A stretch of 64,000 nt of DNA from Strigamia acuminata (lineage: Eukaryota > Arthropoda > Chilopoda > Geophilomorpha > Linotaeniidae): positions 186,001-250,000 of the forward strand of contig CASHSZ010000052.1 of NCBI GenBank assembly GCA_949358305.1, given 5' to 3'. Positions within the stretch are counted from its first letter, which is position 1; the number at the start of each line of letters is the position of its first letter. Shown here piece by piece: positions 45,101-56,824 of this stretch. Both the position numbers and the translations under genes were made by a program. The notes beneath the pieces are model-generated. The model was not told the DNA's origin. It saw nothing but the letters and a program-made list of their open reading frames with translations, and made no database searches.

Positions 45101-48100
45101 TCTCCCAAATCATTGCTTGGATGTTGCTAAAACTTACATTGAAGGCTTCTACTAAGGTTTAAACACTATTTCTAAACATTCAGAGACATTGGTCTTGTGG
45201 TGTTTGTGCTAAGTCAACTGTGATGAGATCAAAGTCTATTCTCCCAAATCATTGGTTGGATGTTTCTAAAACTTACATTGGAGCCTTCTACTAAGGTTTA
45301 AACACTATTTCTGAACATTCAGAGACATTGGTCTTGTGGTGTTCGTGCTAAGTCAACTGTGATGAGATCAAAAGTCTATTCTCCCAAATCATTGGTTGGA
45401 TGTTTCTAAAACTTACATTGGAGCCTTCTACTAAGGTTTAAACACTATTTCTGAACATTCAGAGACATTGGTCTTGTGGTGTTTGTGCTAAGTCAACTGT
45501 GATGAGATCAAAAGTCTATTCAACCCAATCATCGGTTGGATGTTTCTAAAACTTACATTGGAGCCTTCTACTAAGGTTTAAACACTATTTCTGAACATTC
45601 AGAGACATTGGTCTTGTGGTGTTTGTGCTAAGTCAACTGTGATGAGATCAAAAGTCTATTCTCCCAAATCATCGGTTAGATGTTTCTAAAACTTATATTG
45701 GAGCCTTCTACTAAGGTTTAAACACTATTTCTGAACATTCAGAGACATTGGTCTTGTGGTGTTTGTGCTAAGTCAACTGTGATGAGATCAAAAGTCTATT
45801 CTCCCAAATCATTGCTTGGATGTTGCTAAAACTTACATTGAAGGCTTCTACTAAGGTTTAAACACTATTTCTGAACATTCAGAGACATTGGTCTTGTGGT
45901 GTTTGTGCTAAGTCAACTGTGATGAGATCAAAGTCTATTCTCCCAAATCATTGGTTGGATGTTTCTAAAACTTACATTGGAGCCTTCTACTAAGGTTTAA
46001 ACACTATTTCTGAACATTCAGAGACATTGGTTTTGTGGTGTTTGTGCTAAGTCAACTGTGATGAGATCAAAAGTCGATTCTCCCAAATCATCGGTTGGAT
46101 GTTTCTAAAACTTACATTGGAGCCTTCTACTAAGGTTTAAACACTATTTCTGAACATTCAGAGACATTGGTCTTGTGGTGTTTGTGCTAAGTCAACTGTG
46201 ATGAGATCAAAAGTCTATTCTCCCAAATCATTGGTTGGATGTTTCTAAAACTTACATTGGAGCCTTCTACTAAGGTTTAAACACTATTTCTGAACATTCA
46301 GAGACATTAATCTTGTGGTGTTTGTGCTAAGTCAACTGCGATGTGAAATAAGCTCAAAATTTTTTTTTCAAATTTTATTGCTTGGGTGTTGCTAAAACTT
46401 ATATTGAAGGCTTCTACTAAGGTTTAAACACTATTTCTGAACATTCAGAGACATTGGTCTTGTGGTGTTTGTGCTAAGTCAACTGCGATGTAAAATGAGC
46501 TCAAAATTTTTTTTTCAAAATTTAATGCTTGGGTGTTGCTAAAACTTATATTGAAGGCTTCTACTAAGGTTTAAACACTATTTCTGAACATTCAGAGACA
46601 TTGGACTTGTGGTGTTTGTGCTAAGTCAACTGTGATGAGATCAAAAGTCTATTCTCCCAAATCATTGCTTGGATGTTGCTAAAACTTACATTGAAGGCTT
46701 CTACTAAGGTTTAAATACTATTTCTGAACGTTCAGAGACATTGGTCTTGTGGTGTTTGTGCTAAGTCAACTGTGATGAGATCAAAAGTCGATTCTCCCAA
46801 ATCATCGGTTGGATGTTTCTAAAACTTACATTGGAGCCTTCTACTAAGGTTTAAACACTATTTCTGAACATTCAGAGACATTGGTCTTGTGGTGTTTGTG
46901 CTAAGTCAACTGTGATGAGATCAAAAGTCTATTCTCCCAAATCATTGGTTGGATGTTTCTAAAACTTACATTGGAGCCTTCTACTAAGGTTTAAACACTA
47001 TTTCTGAACATTCAGAGACATTAATCTTGTGGTGTTTGTGCTAAGTCAACTGCGATGTGAAATAAGCTCAAAATTTTTTTTTCAAATTTTATTGCTTGGG
47101 TGTTGCTAAAACTTATATTGAAGGCTTCTACTAAGGTTCAAACACTATTTCTGAACATTCAGAGACATTGGTCTTGTGTTGTTTGTGCTAAGTCAACTGT
47201 GATGAGATCAAAAGTCTATTCTCCCAAATCATTGCTTGGATGTTGCTAAAACTTACATTGAAGGCTTCTACTAAGGTTTAAATACTATTTCTGAACGTTC
47301 AGAGACATTGGTCTTGTGGTGTTTGTGCTAAGTCAACTGTGATGAGATCAAAAGTCTATTCAACCAAATCATCGGTTGGATGTTTCTAAAACTTACATTG
47401 GAGCCTTCTACTAAGGTTTAAACACTATTTCTGAACATTCAGAGACATTGGTCTTGTGGTGTTTGTGCTAAGTCAACTGTGATGAGATCAAAAGTCTATT
47501 CTCCCAAATCATCGGTTGGATGTTTCTAAAACTTACATTGGAGCCTTCTACTAAGGTTTAAACACTATTTCTGAACATTCAGAGACATTGGACTTGTGGT
47601 GTTTGTGCTAAGTCAACTGTGATGAGATCAAAAGTCTATTCTCCCAAATCATTGCTTGGATGTTGCTAAAACTTACATTGAAGGCTTCTACTAAGGTTTA
47701 AATACTATTTCTGAACGTTCAGAGACATTGGTCTTGTGGTGTTTGTGCTAAGTCAACTGTGATGAGATCAAAGTCTATTCTCCCAAATCATTGGTTGGAT
47801 GTTTCTAAAACTTACATTGGAGCCTTCTACTAAAGTTTAAACACTATTTCTGAACATTCAGAGACATTGGTCTTGTGGTGTTTGTGCTAAGTCAACTGTG
47901 ATGAGATCAAAAGTCTATTCTCCCAAATCATTGGTTGGATGTTTCTAAAACTTACATTGGAGCCTTCTACTAAGGTTTAAACACTATTTCTGAACATTCA
48001 GAGACATTGGTCTTGTGGTGTTTGTGCTAAGTCAACTGTGATGAGATCAAAAGTCTATTCAACCAAATCATCGGTTGGATGTTTCTAAAACTTACATTGG

Positions 48101-48983
48101 AGCCTTCTACTAAGGTTTAAACACTATTTCTGAACATTCAGAGACATTGGTCTTGTGGTGTTTGTGCTAAGTCAACTGTGATGAGATCAAAAGTCTATTC
48201 TCCCAAATCATTGGTTGGATGTTTCTAAAACTTACATTGGAGCCTTCTACTAAGGTTTAAACACTATTTCTGAACATTCAGAGACATTGGTCTTGTGGTG
48301 TTTGTGCTAAGTCAACTGTGATGAGATCAAAAGTCTATTCTCCCAAATCATTGCTTGGATGTTGCTAAAACTTACATTGAAGGCTTCTACTAAGGTTTAA
48401 ACACTATTTCTAAACATTCAGAGACATTGGTCTTGTGGTGTTTGTGCTAAGTCAACTGTGATGAGATCAAAGTCTATTCTCCCAAATCATTGGTTGGATG
48501 TTTCTAAAACTTACATTGGAGCCTTCTACTAAGGTTTAAACACTATTTCTGAACATTCAGAGACATTGGTCTTGTGGTGTTTGTGCTAAGTCAACTGTGA
48601 TGAGATCAAAAGTCTATTCTCCCAAATCATTGGTTGGATGTTTCTAAAACTTACATTGGAGCCTTCTACTAAGGTTTAAACACTATTTCTGAACATTCAG
48701 AGACATTGGTCTTGTGGTGTTTGTGCTAAGTCAACTGTGATGAGATCAAAAGTCTATTCAACCCAATCATCGGTTGGATGTTTCTAAAACTTACATTGGA
48801 GCCTTCTACTAAGGTTTAAACACTATTTCTGAACATTCAGAGACATTGGTCTTGTGGTGTTTGTGCTAAGTCAACTGTGATGAGATCAAAAGTCTATTCT
48901 CCCAAATCATCGGTTAGATGTTTCTAAAACTTATATTGGAGCCTTCTACTAAGGTTTAAACACTATTTCTGAACATTCAGAGA
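39117..48983. repeat. 140-bp satellite, main array (about 70 monomers) with higher-order structure
   Basis: Monomers are mostly 140 bp, with a 139-bp variant (GATCAAAGTC instead of GATCAAAAGTC) and a rarer variant of about 147 bp (GATGTGAAAT, T8-T9 run). Rare variants recur 2,252 bp apart: CTAAACATTC at 42921 and 45173, TTGGTTTTGTGG at about 43775 and 46027. This shows a higher-order unit of about 16 monomers duplicated in tandem. No gene lies in the array. The right edge is the GAGA duplication of X'. Confidence 0.97.
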
Positions 48984-49756
48984 TGTTTCTAGCAGTGCTT
49001 GAAGACCGTGTTGCACTCTAGAAGACATTTGAAAATGGTTAAAATAAATAACCCTATTTACCAGAACTTGTGAAGAATCCCAAAGAAGAAAGTCCATTAC
49101 AGGAAAAAACCTTGATGTGAAACCTGTAAAGTGAGCTGTGAACATGTTGGGACAATTCAATACTATTGTGCTCAAGTTAGCACACAAAAACGAATTTATT
49201 GTAAAGTTAAAATCTATCAAAACATTACACATAAGAGAGGAGAAAATCAACGTTACTTAGGACTAGAAAAAACATATAACAAGTCAGAGTAGTTGCTGCG
49301 CAACCTACAACAATTAGAGCAGCGGCTCTTAGCAACGAGTGGCAACAATCACTCGCAAGAGGCGAATTGTCCCTCTAGTGACAAAATGATAAAGCGTATA
49401 CAAGAAAATACACAGTTTCGAGTATAAAATCATTACAAAAGGCACAAAAACGTAATAAATTAAGACAAAGTGTTTCAAATAAACGAACTAACTTAGGAAC
49501 TAACAGCAGCAACTCTTTGGACGAATCCAAGCAGTAAAACTCCAAAGAATCAAAGAAAAGATACAAGATTACCTTAAAAAAGACAGCTTAAATCAGGTAA
49601 TTCACCACTCCCACGTCACAAACTACACGAAATTCATTTAACCTTTAGCCAAAACTTAAGCTGCACTACTAACTAAACACAAACTTAAATTAATGATTAA
49701 TCAAAGCAAATCCGCTATTGCGATAGCAAAAATCCATGTTGCGCGTGCTCGCAACA
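48984..49756 (-). repeat. Element X' 3' LTR (773 bp)
   Basis: On the plus strand it runs TGTTTCTAGCAG...GCTCGCAACA. It is a divergent relative of the 760-bp X LTR, including a 12-bp extra segment near 49320. Next to it, the internal sequence GCGTTGCCGGCC carries the CCGGCAA motif. Confidence 0.88.
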
Positions 49757-51593
49757 GCGTTGCCGGCCAAAGAAGAAGGAAAGGCAAGGTAGAAAACCGT
49801 TGAAGGAATTCCCCATCAAAACCAAGAGAACGGGAAGAAAAAGTATCGAAGCCAAGCTCGACTTTGTAAAAGTCGCGAAGGCAAAACCATAGACACGAAG
49901 GCAAAAAGCTGTAACCTAAACATCCGAGACCTCTAGGAGCGTCCCAGGGTCAAGGGCATCGAAGTCGGATCGCGGCCCAAAAACACCGGAGAGACGAAAG
50001 AAAAGAGAAGTTGCGTTGCGGCGCACTTCCTATCAACAACCAACAAAAACTAAAAGAAACTTAAAACACGAGAGAAGAAAGAGAAGGGCCGTGCCACGAT
50101 GACCTAGTCCAGACACCGAGGGGCTACGACGTCGCCAATAGACACGTGGCACACACACAAAATACCTTTAGAAAATCTGACTGAACGGGTTTTCTAACCG
50201 GAACAACGTGAGAACATTGCGGGAGCTTCTCAGAAAGCTCAGTCTGTCAACCCGTAGACAGACGCTTAAACTAATGAAAGCTAAAAACAGGAAAACGAGA
50301 ATCCTCGTCAAAGAGGAAGGAAAACTGTCACAAAAGCTCTTGAACGAGCATGGTCTCGCAAGGAACAAGACATGCATGAAGACTAGAAGAAACTTGGAAC
50401 GCAAAAAGGAACAAACTTGAGACACGGCAGGCTTCACCGCCTCGTTGTTCTCGAGCCAGCGCTCAAGTAACAACGTACCACGGAAACCTCCGTCCGCCTG
50501 AAAACACGAGCTGCGAACTCAAACTTATTAAACTATTAAAGACGACCCTTTTCTAGAAAACAAGAAAAATGCAAAATAAGGGAATAAATGCGTTGACCCA
50601 GACCTATCGTCTGACCAACCACCCAGCATTCGTACGAAGAACTAGAAAATGCCGTCAAGACCTAGGCACCACTCTTTCGCAAAGAGTGACTAACTAACCA
50701 CTTACCCAAAGCCATGACCACCTAGCTAACATGATCACGCCAGAAGAAGGAAAAAGAGAACGAGAAAGCATGAAGCTCAGGCAATGCGAACCATTCACAG
50801 CAACTGCCACGCAAAGGCGTTGACCGCACCCTGACTTGACATGAACCCACGAAACCGCTAAGAGCAGAGAATAAAGAAAAAAGGAAAGACTTAGTCAGAT
50901 GACTGTGCAAGCCAACTGCGACCTCTTGTCCACAGTGACAATGAAACACGCGCACACTGACCCATCGACCACAACTTTATCTAACTAATAAAAGAAAAAC
51001 GGTTCAATTATCTAAAAAAAAAAACGAGCACGTTCCGTGCAAATAAATACCGGCAAAAACGTCAATATTATCACTAAAGCTATTGGCCAAGTATGGCCTC
51101 ACAAGGGAAACTAACAAACTGGAACTGTGAAAACCAGCAAGAATTCCAAAACACTAAACTTTCTGCTTTTTTTTCGAAGAAGGAATAAGTCCGTACCCAA
51201 ATAATCAATCCATTTCCTCCCCTCGAGAAAAGAAAGGAAAGGGGCCTGCTTCTTTTTGAAGATCAACAGGTGTCAAACGATACTGAAAAACGTTGGAAGC
51301 AGTGCAACTGCAACCAAATGAAGCGAAGCTACACTTCCTGCACGAAAACTAATCACGTCGTTGAAAAGAAATTAAAGCCGGTGGCTTTCTTTCAACCGAG
51401 CTGCGCTTTACGAATGCGCCTTGAACAAGGAGGTACCCGATGGACTGCACGTCCGCACTCGGGCCACCGTGTAGCCTGTTGTGAGCAGACTACCACGAAG
51501 ACTGAAACTTCTTTAACCGAGAGGGAAATAGAAACTAGATCTAGTTAAAACCCCATGCTCCAATAAGGAGGCTACTGTATGAACGCTTGGCCC
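49757..51593 (-). other. Element X' internal region, 3' half, non-coding
   Basis: Reverse counterpart of 33116-34714 and 26760-26986 of X, continuous across the BEL2 empty site near 51357. No gene recognised. It ends with the GCCC duplication (51590-51593) of the TK element. Confidence 0.75.
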
Positions 51594-52951
51594 TGTTTCT
51601 GGCAAGGTCGCAGGCGACAACCAGGCCAGAAGGAGGGGCGGCAATACTTGACTGCTGCTTGGCACAAATTGATAAACAGAAGTTGGCCAAAGACTTGAAG
51701 AAATGCAAACACTGGACTTGAACTTGCTGCTTCACATGATGATCTGCCACTGGTGAGTTCAAGGAGGAGGAAGGAGGATTTTTCTACTCACTGCACATTG
51801 CTTTCTGGTTGTATAGAGAAATGAGACTTGGAGAGAAATAAAAAGCAACCATTTTATTCTCTAAATTCTTAACAACACTACTACAATTGAATCACGAGGA
51901 TTTTACAAAGAAGTCACACTTTAACAATAATAAGAAACAACAAGTGTAACTATCTCCACATTGTATAAGGACACTTGCACTTAAAGTTACAGAGGTCTCT
52001 AAGTGCTTGTAAAGAGAAATAAGTACTGCTGGCACAACAAAACTACCGTAGAAGTTAATAGTTGAAAACACATAAGCCTAACAGCAAGTATTTGACATTA
52101 AATGCAAAAGTATACATTAACAACAGTCTCTAAACACAATGCTCATTGAGAACTAAATTATTCACTCTAAAACACACTGAACAACTCATAAAATAGAGAA
52201 AAGAATAAGTAAAGACATTTTAGACCAATGAGCTGGCAACTTTACAGTAAGTGCAGAAGTTAAGTTATAAATCAACACAGATAAATCTTAAACTTAACAC
52301 TTTTACATTGCATAATAATTAAGTGATTAATTATTAATCAGAACCCACAAAAACTCTTTGGGATTAAACATTTTCTCCTCTCTTTACAGATACAAGTAGA
52401 CCACTCCCACAGTAATGGCCGACAATGTAAACAGAGATCACTTGCAGGAAGATAAAAAGGCTTGAAATTAGCTCACTAGACAGGCTACACACAATCTAAG
52501 TTAACAAAACGCTTAATTGGTTAGTAATATACAGAAAACAAACAGAAATTGATTGAAACAGCTTAAAACTGATAATAACATACATTTCTCATTCTAGTAC
52601 CCTTTTGCTGTCTGAGAGCATCATTACACCTTGTCACTACATTGACAGTAGTGGACTGGAAACAGGAAAACACTTGGAAACATCAAAACATGCATAACAC
52701 AGGTAAACAAGATAGAAAATAAATTCTAAGTGGATAAATAACTAATGTAAGAACTCTTTTCTTCCCAGATTTATCCGGTCAGATCAACCAGTACTGAGAA
52801 ATTCACTCAAACTAACTCAAAGAAGACTTATATTCAAATAAGTGTCTAATTAAATTCCCAATCTAAGATAAATATTAAAAACCCTTTTTAATAATTCCAG
52901 ATGACTAATTTTTAAGACGTTTAGCAGCTTTCCTTTATGTTGCTAGCAACA
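51594..52951 (-). repeat. TK element 3' LTR
   Basis: 1,358 bp, same length as 56825-58182 and identical by eye. The outer minus-strand start is the perfect palindrome TGTTGCTAGCAACA. Confidence 0.93.
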
Positions 52952-52986
52952 TAGATTGCCGGCGAAAAGAAAGTGCGAACAACCCA

Positions 52987-55900
52987 TCATTTAGTTCGAT
53001 TACTTCTGGTCTTTGATGATAATATTTGGGAGACCTCTTTCACCTTTTCGTATTCCACTCTGGGTGGCATGATTCTTTGACGGATCAAATTTGGTATCCA
53101 CGGAGGTATTCTTCGGTTGACAATCATACAACTAAGTCGAATAATTCCGTTGATGATTTTCCTTTTCGTCTCTAGGGACTTCATGGGCTTTGAGAAACAT
53201 ACTCGACAGGTTGGTTTGTATTTGTCGATCCCTCCTATCATCTTGACTCGGGTTTCGTGCGAAATTCGTCTTGAAAATTCAGCTTTATCTCCGCAAAAAT
53301 AACATTTTGCTTGTAGTTTCACAACAGACTCGGCTAGTGGAACTAACTCGGATATCTGATCAAATGGCTTCCTCTTGAAGTCGACGTCTAATGCGGCGAC
53401 TATTACCTTTTTCTTTTGCTCAGCCATTTCATTTGAAAAAGTAAAAATGTCGGGAAAAAACTGTCCTTCGTCAATTCCGATTGTCTTCACTAATTTCGTT
53501 TTTTCCACAGCATTGGTTAGGCTACTGGTCGCGATTGCTTCTCGTCGATGACCGTCGTGGGTCACGACTTCGGTTTTACTGTAACGATCGTCATTGGAGT
53601 GTTTAATTAGCAGGGACGACGTCTTCTCTTCCTTTTCTAAAAGCTTCAATAACTTGGTCGTTTTTCCCGCATACATTGGACCAATGATGAGATGAATTCC
53701 CTTTTGATTGGTTGACAAATCAATTTTCTTTTTCCAGAAATTCAGAATCACGTTTCCACTCCATCTCACGATTGCACACAATTTGGGTAAACTGGGCACT
53801 TGGTTTGTAAGTAATTCGACGTTCTTTCTCCCTGACTCTAACTGATTTCGCCCTCGTAATTCCGGCTTCATGTCCGAGCTTGGAGTTCTGTTGACCAATC
53901 CTCCATCCTTAAACGACTTTTTCGTTTTTTGGAGGGTGGTGTCCAGTTCCTCTTTCTCCAGACCACTGGAGAGGCTCGCGGCAAAACAAGAAGGTGTGAC
54001 GTCTGTCTGTTTATTCACACCGGGTTCGCCATTCATGTTGGGCAGTGATTTCGGAATTAATTGGACTATTTTGTTTTCGTCATTTTCAGGTTGATTTGAG
54101 ATCACTTCTTCTTTGGACTCGACCGCCATGCAAGAAATGTTGCACGCTGCCATGTTTTCTTCAAGCGGGTTGTTTGGTTTCAGTCGACCGTTTAGAATCC
54201 ACCCAAAAATTGTCTGCATTAATCCCAACTCGTCGTTGATTTTTCGGCTTCCACCTTGACAAATCTTCCACCATGCGTTGCTTCCTAATAAGACGTCAAT
54301 GTCTTCCGATTCTGACGGATGTATCTCAGCCATCTCAAGTCCGAGTGATTGGACCTGCTTTATGGCTTCTGCTCCAATTATCCCTTTGACTTTCGGGAGC
54401 GTGTCGGTTTCTAATGCAAGGATTGATGTCTTTTCCGTTCCGTGTCTTGATTGCAGTTCGAATCTAAAGACATCATGTGTCGTCGGAACTGGCTTTTTGT
54501 TGAGCAGACACTGTGTCATCGTGTGTAGTGTCTCGATCTTTTGCATCCGGAATTTATTTACTAGTCTCTTCGTGACGTAGGAGCGATGACTTCCTGGATC
54601 TAGTAATCCGCGGACGGGGTACATGTCTCCATTTTTCTTCACAAAAAGAGCAGTGAAGACCATCAGTTGAATCTCCACCGACTCGGTAAGCGATACATTA
54701 GTAGACACGTTTTCTTCTTTTGGTGTAATCGCTTTTTCTTTGTTGTTTTTGTTGCAGATCGATGTGTGATGTCTTCCACCACACAAGCGACAACAAAACT
54801 TCACGGTACATTCTTTGGCTGTGTGGTTATATCTCAAGCAGTTGAAACAAAGTCGTTTCTTCTTCACTATTTCGATCCTCGCCGGTACATCTAGATCGGC
54901 GTCACAGTTTGCGTGTGCGTGATCACCATCACAATAAGCGCAAGCGGGTTTGCGGTTTGGATTCGACTTGGAATTCATGCTTAATTTTCCATTCTCAGAA
55001 GTCACGAATGAGGACATTGTTCCAGTTGGTCTTTCTCTTGTTTCCTTTGAAGTTTTCTCAAATTTTTCTGACTTCTTCAGATGAGCGCGCTTAAGGAGAA
55101 CGCTTTCTTCCGACAATTCAGCCAGTTGTATCTCGGTTGCTACGAAGTCCAGAAAAACGTTAACATCATCAACTTTTCCTTGATGCTTTCGGTAAAAACG
55201 TTGGGAGATCTCCGGTGGAAATTTTCTAAGTAGTTCTGGAATAAGGTACGTTCCAGTAGTGTCAACTGACACAGACAGTTGCGCCATGGTCCGGACAGCA
55301 GATGCCAATGACGTGAATAGAGCTTTAAGTGGCTCGATTGGGTAGAGATCGAAAACGGGTTTCGACTCCCTAATCATCTTTGAAATCGCATTTCTCTGCG
55401 TGTTTTCAGATCCGAATAGACTCTCCAATGTATTTTTCGCTAATGGGTAGGCGTCATCAGTTATTGGGTACGACTTGATTGCGGATTCTGCAGCCCCAGT
55501 GCAGCATGATCTCAGATATATAAGCTTTTCCACGTTCGAAAGCTCCGTGTTCTGATCAACCGCTGATTCGAATAAATTCGCAAAGCCTCTATATTCAGTT
55601 GCATCGCCACTAAATTTGGCAATGTCGGTTTTCGGCAATCTCGTGTTTCTCCTAGATGAAGCGGACGTCTGGTTTAAACTGGAATTCTGTCCCGGATGGG
55701 AACCAAATTGCCCTGCCATTTTTCCAGACACTTTGGCTCTTTGTTTCAATAAATTAACTCTGGTTCTAATGTCTTCAATTCGTTGAAGCCCTGCTAAATA
55801 GTCCTCTCTTTTTGACTCGTCTTTAAGAGCTTTCAATTCGTCGGCGAGATCACTCAATTGCTGGTCAACCGTTATTTGCATGGCTTCCAGCTCTCCTCCG

Positions 55901-56004
55901 TCTAGAATGTTGACTGAAGATCCCAGCAGATCCTCGGCTCCTTGAGCCTTTGCTTTCCAAATGACCTCCTTTTCCTCGAGATCAGCAGCGGATAATGTAG
56001 CCAT
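52987..56004 (-). CDS. BEL gag-protease fused to type II thymidine kinase
   Basis: The frame of 1,005 residues starts at ATG 56002-56004, the first in-frame ATG, with no stop or shift. Residues 1-640 resemble BEL1 gag and protease: LPKTDIAKFSGD, zinc knuckles (CAYC; CFNC at 386; CRLCGGRHH), protease D469 in LDPGSHRSY, and the WWK and FGWIL motifs. Where BEL1 continues into reverse transcriptase, this protein has a polar linker (about 645-765) and then a TK1-type kinase (about 770-943). The kinase has a P-loop GPMYAGKTTK (775-784, K781), THDG, the Walker B/base motif DEGQFFPDI (D845, E846), AALDVDFKRKPF, LVPLAESVVKLQAKC, a zinc site (C901, C904, C933, C936) and the lasso motif IGGIDKYKP. A basic tail ends it. 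By family knowledge it should phosphorylate thymidine to dTMP with ATP. Whether protease frees the kinase is inference. Confidence 0.93.
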   Translation of the reverse strand: MATLSAADLEEKEVIWKAKAQGAEDLLGSSVNILDGGELEAMQITVDQQLSDLADELKALKDESKREDYLAGLQRIEDIRTRVNLLKQRAKVSGKMAGQFGSHPGQNSSLNQTSASSRRNTRLPKTDIAKFSGDATEYRGFANLFESAVDQNTELSNVEKLIYLRSCCTGAAESAIKSYPITDDAYPLAKNTLESLFGSENTQRNAISKMIRESKPVFDLYPIEPLKALFTSLASAVRTMAQLSVSVDTTGTYLIPELLRKFPPEISQRFYRKHQGKVDDVNVFLDFVATEIQLAELSEESVLLKRAHLKKSEKFEKTSKETRERPTGTMSSFVTSENGKLSMNSKSNPNRKPACAYCDGDHAHANCDADLDVPARIEIVKKKRLCFNCLRYNHTAKECTVKFCCRLCGGRHHTSICNKNNKEKAITPKEENVSTNVSLTESVEIQLMVFTALFVKKNGDMYPVRGLLDPGSHRSYVTKRLVNKFRMQKIETLHTMTQCLLNKKPVPTTHDVFRFELQSRHGTEKTSILALETDTLPKVKGIIGAEAIKQVQSLGLEMAEIHPSESEDIDVLLGSNAWWKICQGGSRKINDELGLMQTIFGWILNGRLKPNNPLEENMAACNISCMAVESKEEVISNQPENDENKIVQLIPKSLPNMNGEPGVNKQTDVTPSCFAASLSSGLEKEELDTTLQKTKKSFKDGGLVNRTPSSDMKPELRGRNQLESGRKNVELLTNQVPSLPKLCAIVRWSGNVILNFWKKKIDLSTNQKGIHLIIGPMYAGKTTKLLKLLEKEEKTSSLLIKHSNDDRYSKTEVVTHDGHRREAIATSSLTNAVEKTKLVKTIGIDEGQFFPDIFTFSNEMAEQKKKVIVAALDVDFKRKPFDQISELVPLAESVVKLQAKCYFCGDKAEFSRRISHETRVKMIGGIDKYKPTCRVCFSKPMKSLETKRKIINGIIRLSCMIVNRRIPPWIPNLIRQRIMPPRVEYEKVKEVSQILSSKTRSNRTK

Positions 56005-56824
56005 AATCCTCACCGAGAAATGAAGAATTCAAGGATCAGTTCAGGATTCAAACTCAACTTAACTGACTAAATTGGTTAACAAGAATTTGTCTAATTCTTT
56101 TACACTCTAGGATTTACTGAACACACAAAAACAGGATGGATATCCACAAGCTGTTAACAGGATTGAAACACACGAGATGTTAAAAGGATTGGCAAATTAA
56201 CCCCCAAAATTCAATAATTAAAGGTAATTGACAATTCTCTTATTTTCACAATTGAGTTTCTGACTAGATACTCGTTTTAAATTGGGATACCAACACTAAA
56301 GCTTGGTATTATTCACTAATTCACTGGATATTCTCTAAATTCCACAAACTGGAATCGAGAATTTATTCAAACTGTTAAGACTTAAACTTCTTCTCCCCCC
56401 AACTACACCAGTTTCTAATCAAAAACTCTTTTGAAATGATTACAGCAGCAAATTCGGATATTATTCTATTTAAATAATAATTCTTAATAATTATTTCTTC
56501 AAATCTTCTTGTAGGATGTACATTGCGTTGTGTTTGGAATTGATTGTCGTGCAGGATCGCTCGTACTCTCGAAGCCTTGCTTGATCCAAGTTGAAAAACC
56601 TCTTGACCATCTTGACAATTTGAGAATCCAACTTGAAAAACCCACTTTTTTGCCTGTGAAAGGCGGACGAGAGCATACACTTCACTGTAGTGGCACAGCT
56701 TCAATGGCACTTTACACATAAAAGCTTTGCACAGCTTGAGAACAAAACCCACTGATGAATTTTGCAGCACACATGAAGGTCCACTGAGATAACTGGAAGA
56801 AATCCTGGGTTCACGGTACCAAAT
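56005..56824 (-). other. TK element leader, with tRNA-His-like primer site
   Basis: The site TGGTACCGTGAACCCAGGAT (56802-56821, minus) is 3 nt inside the LTR and is a variant of the tRNA-His complement. The shared 16-nt motif is at 56518-56533. The rest is AT-rich with no gene; a GTGAGG just before the gag ATG resembles a splice donor. Confidence 0.65.

Noticed and set aside
39117-48983. Could the regular repeats be a CRISPR array or a coding repeat?
   Set aside because: The whole 140-bp unit is repeated without unique spacers, monomers contain stops in all frames, and the context is a eukaryotic transposon-rich region.
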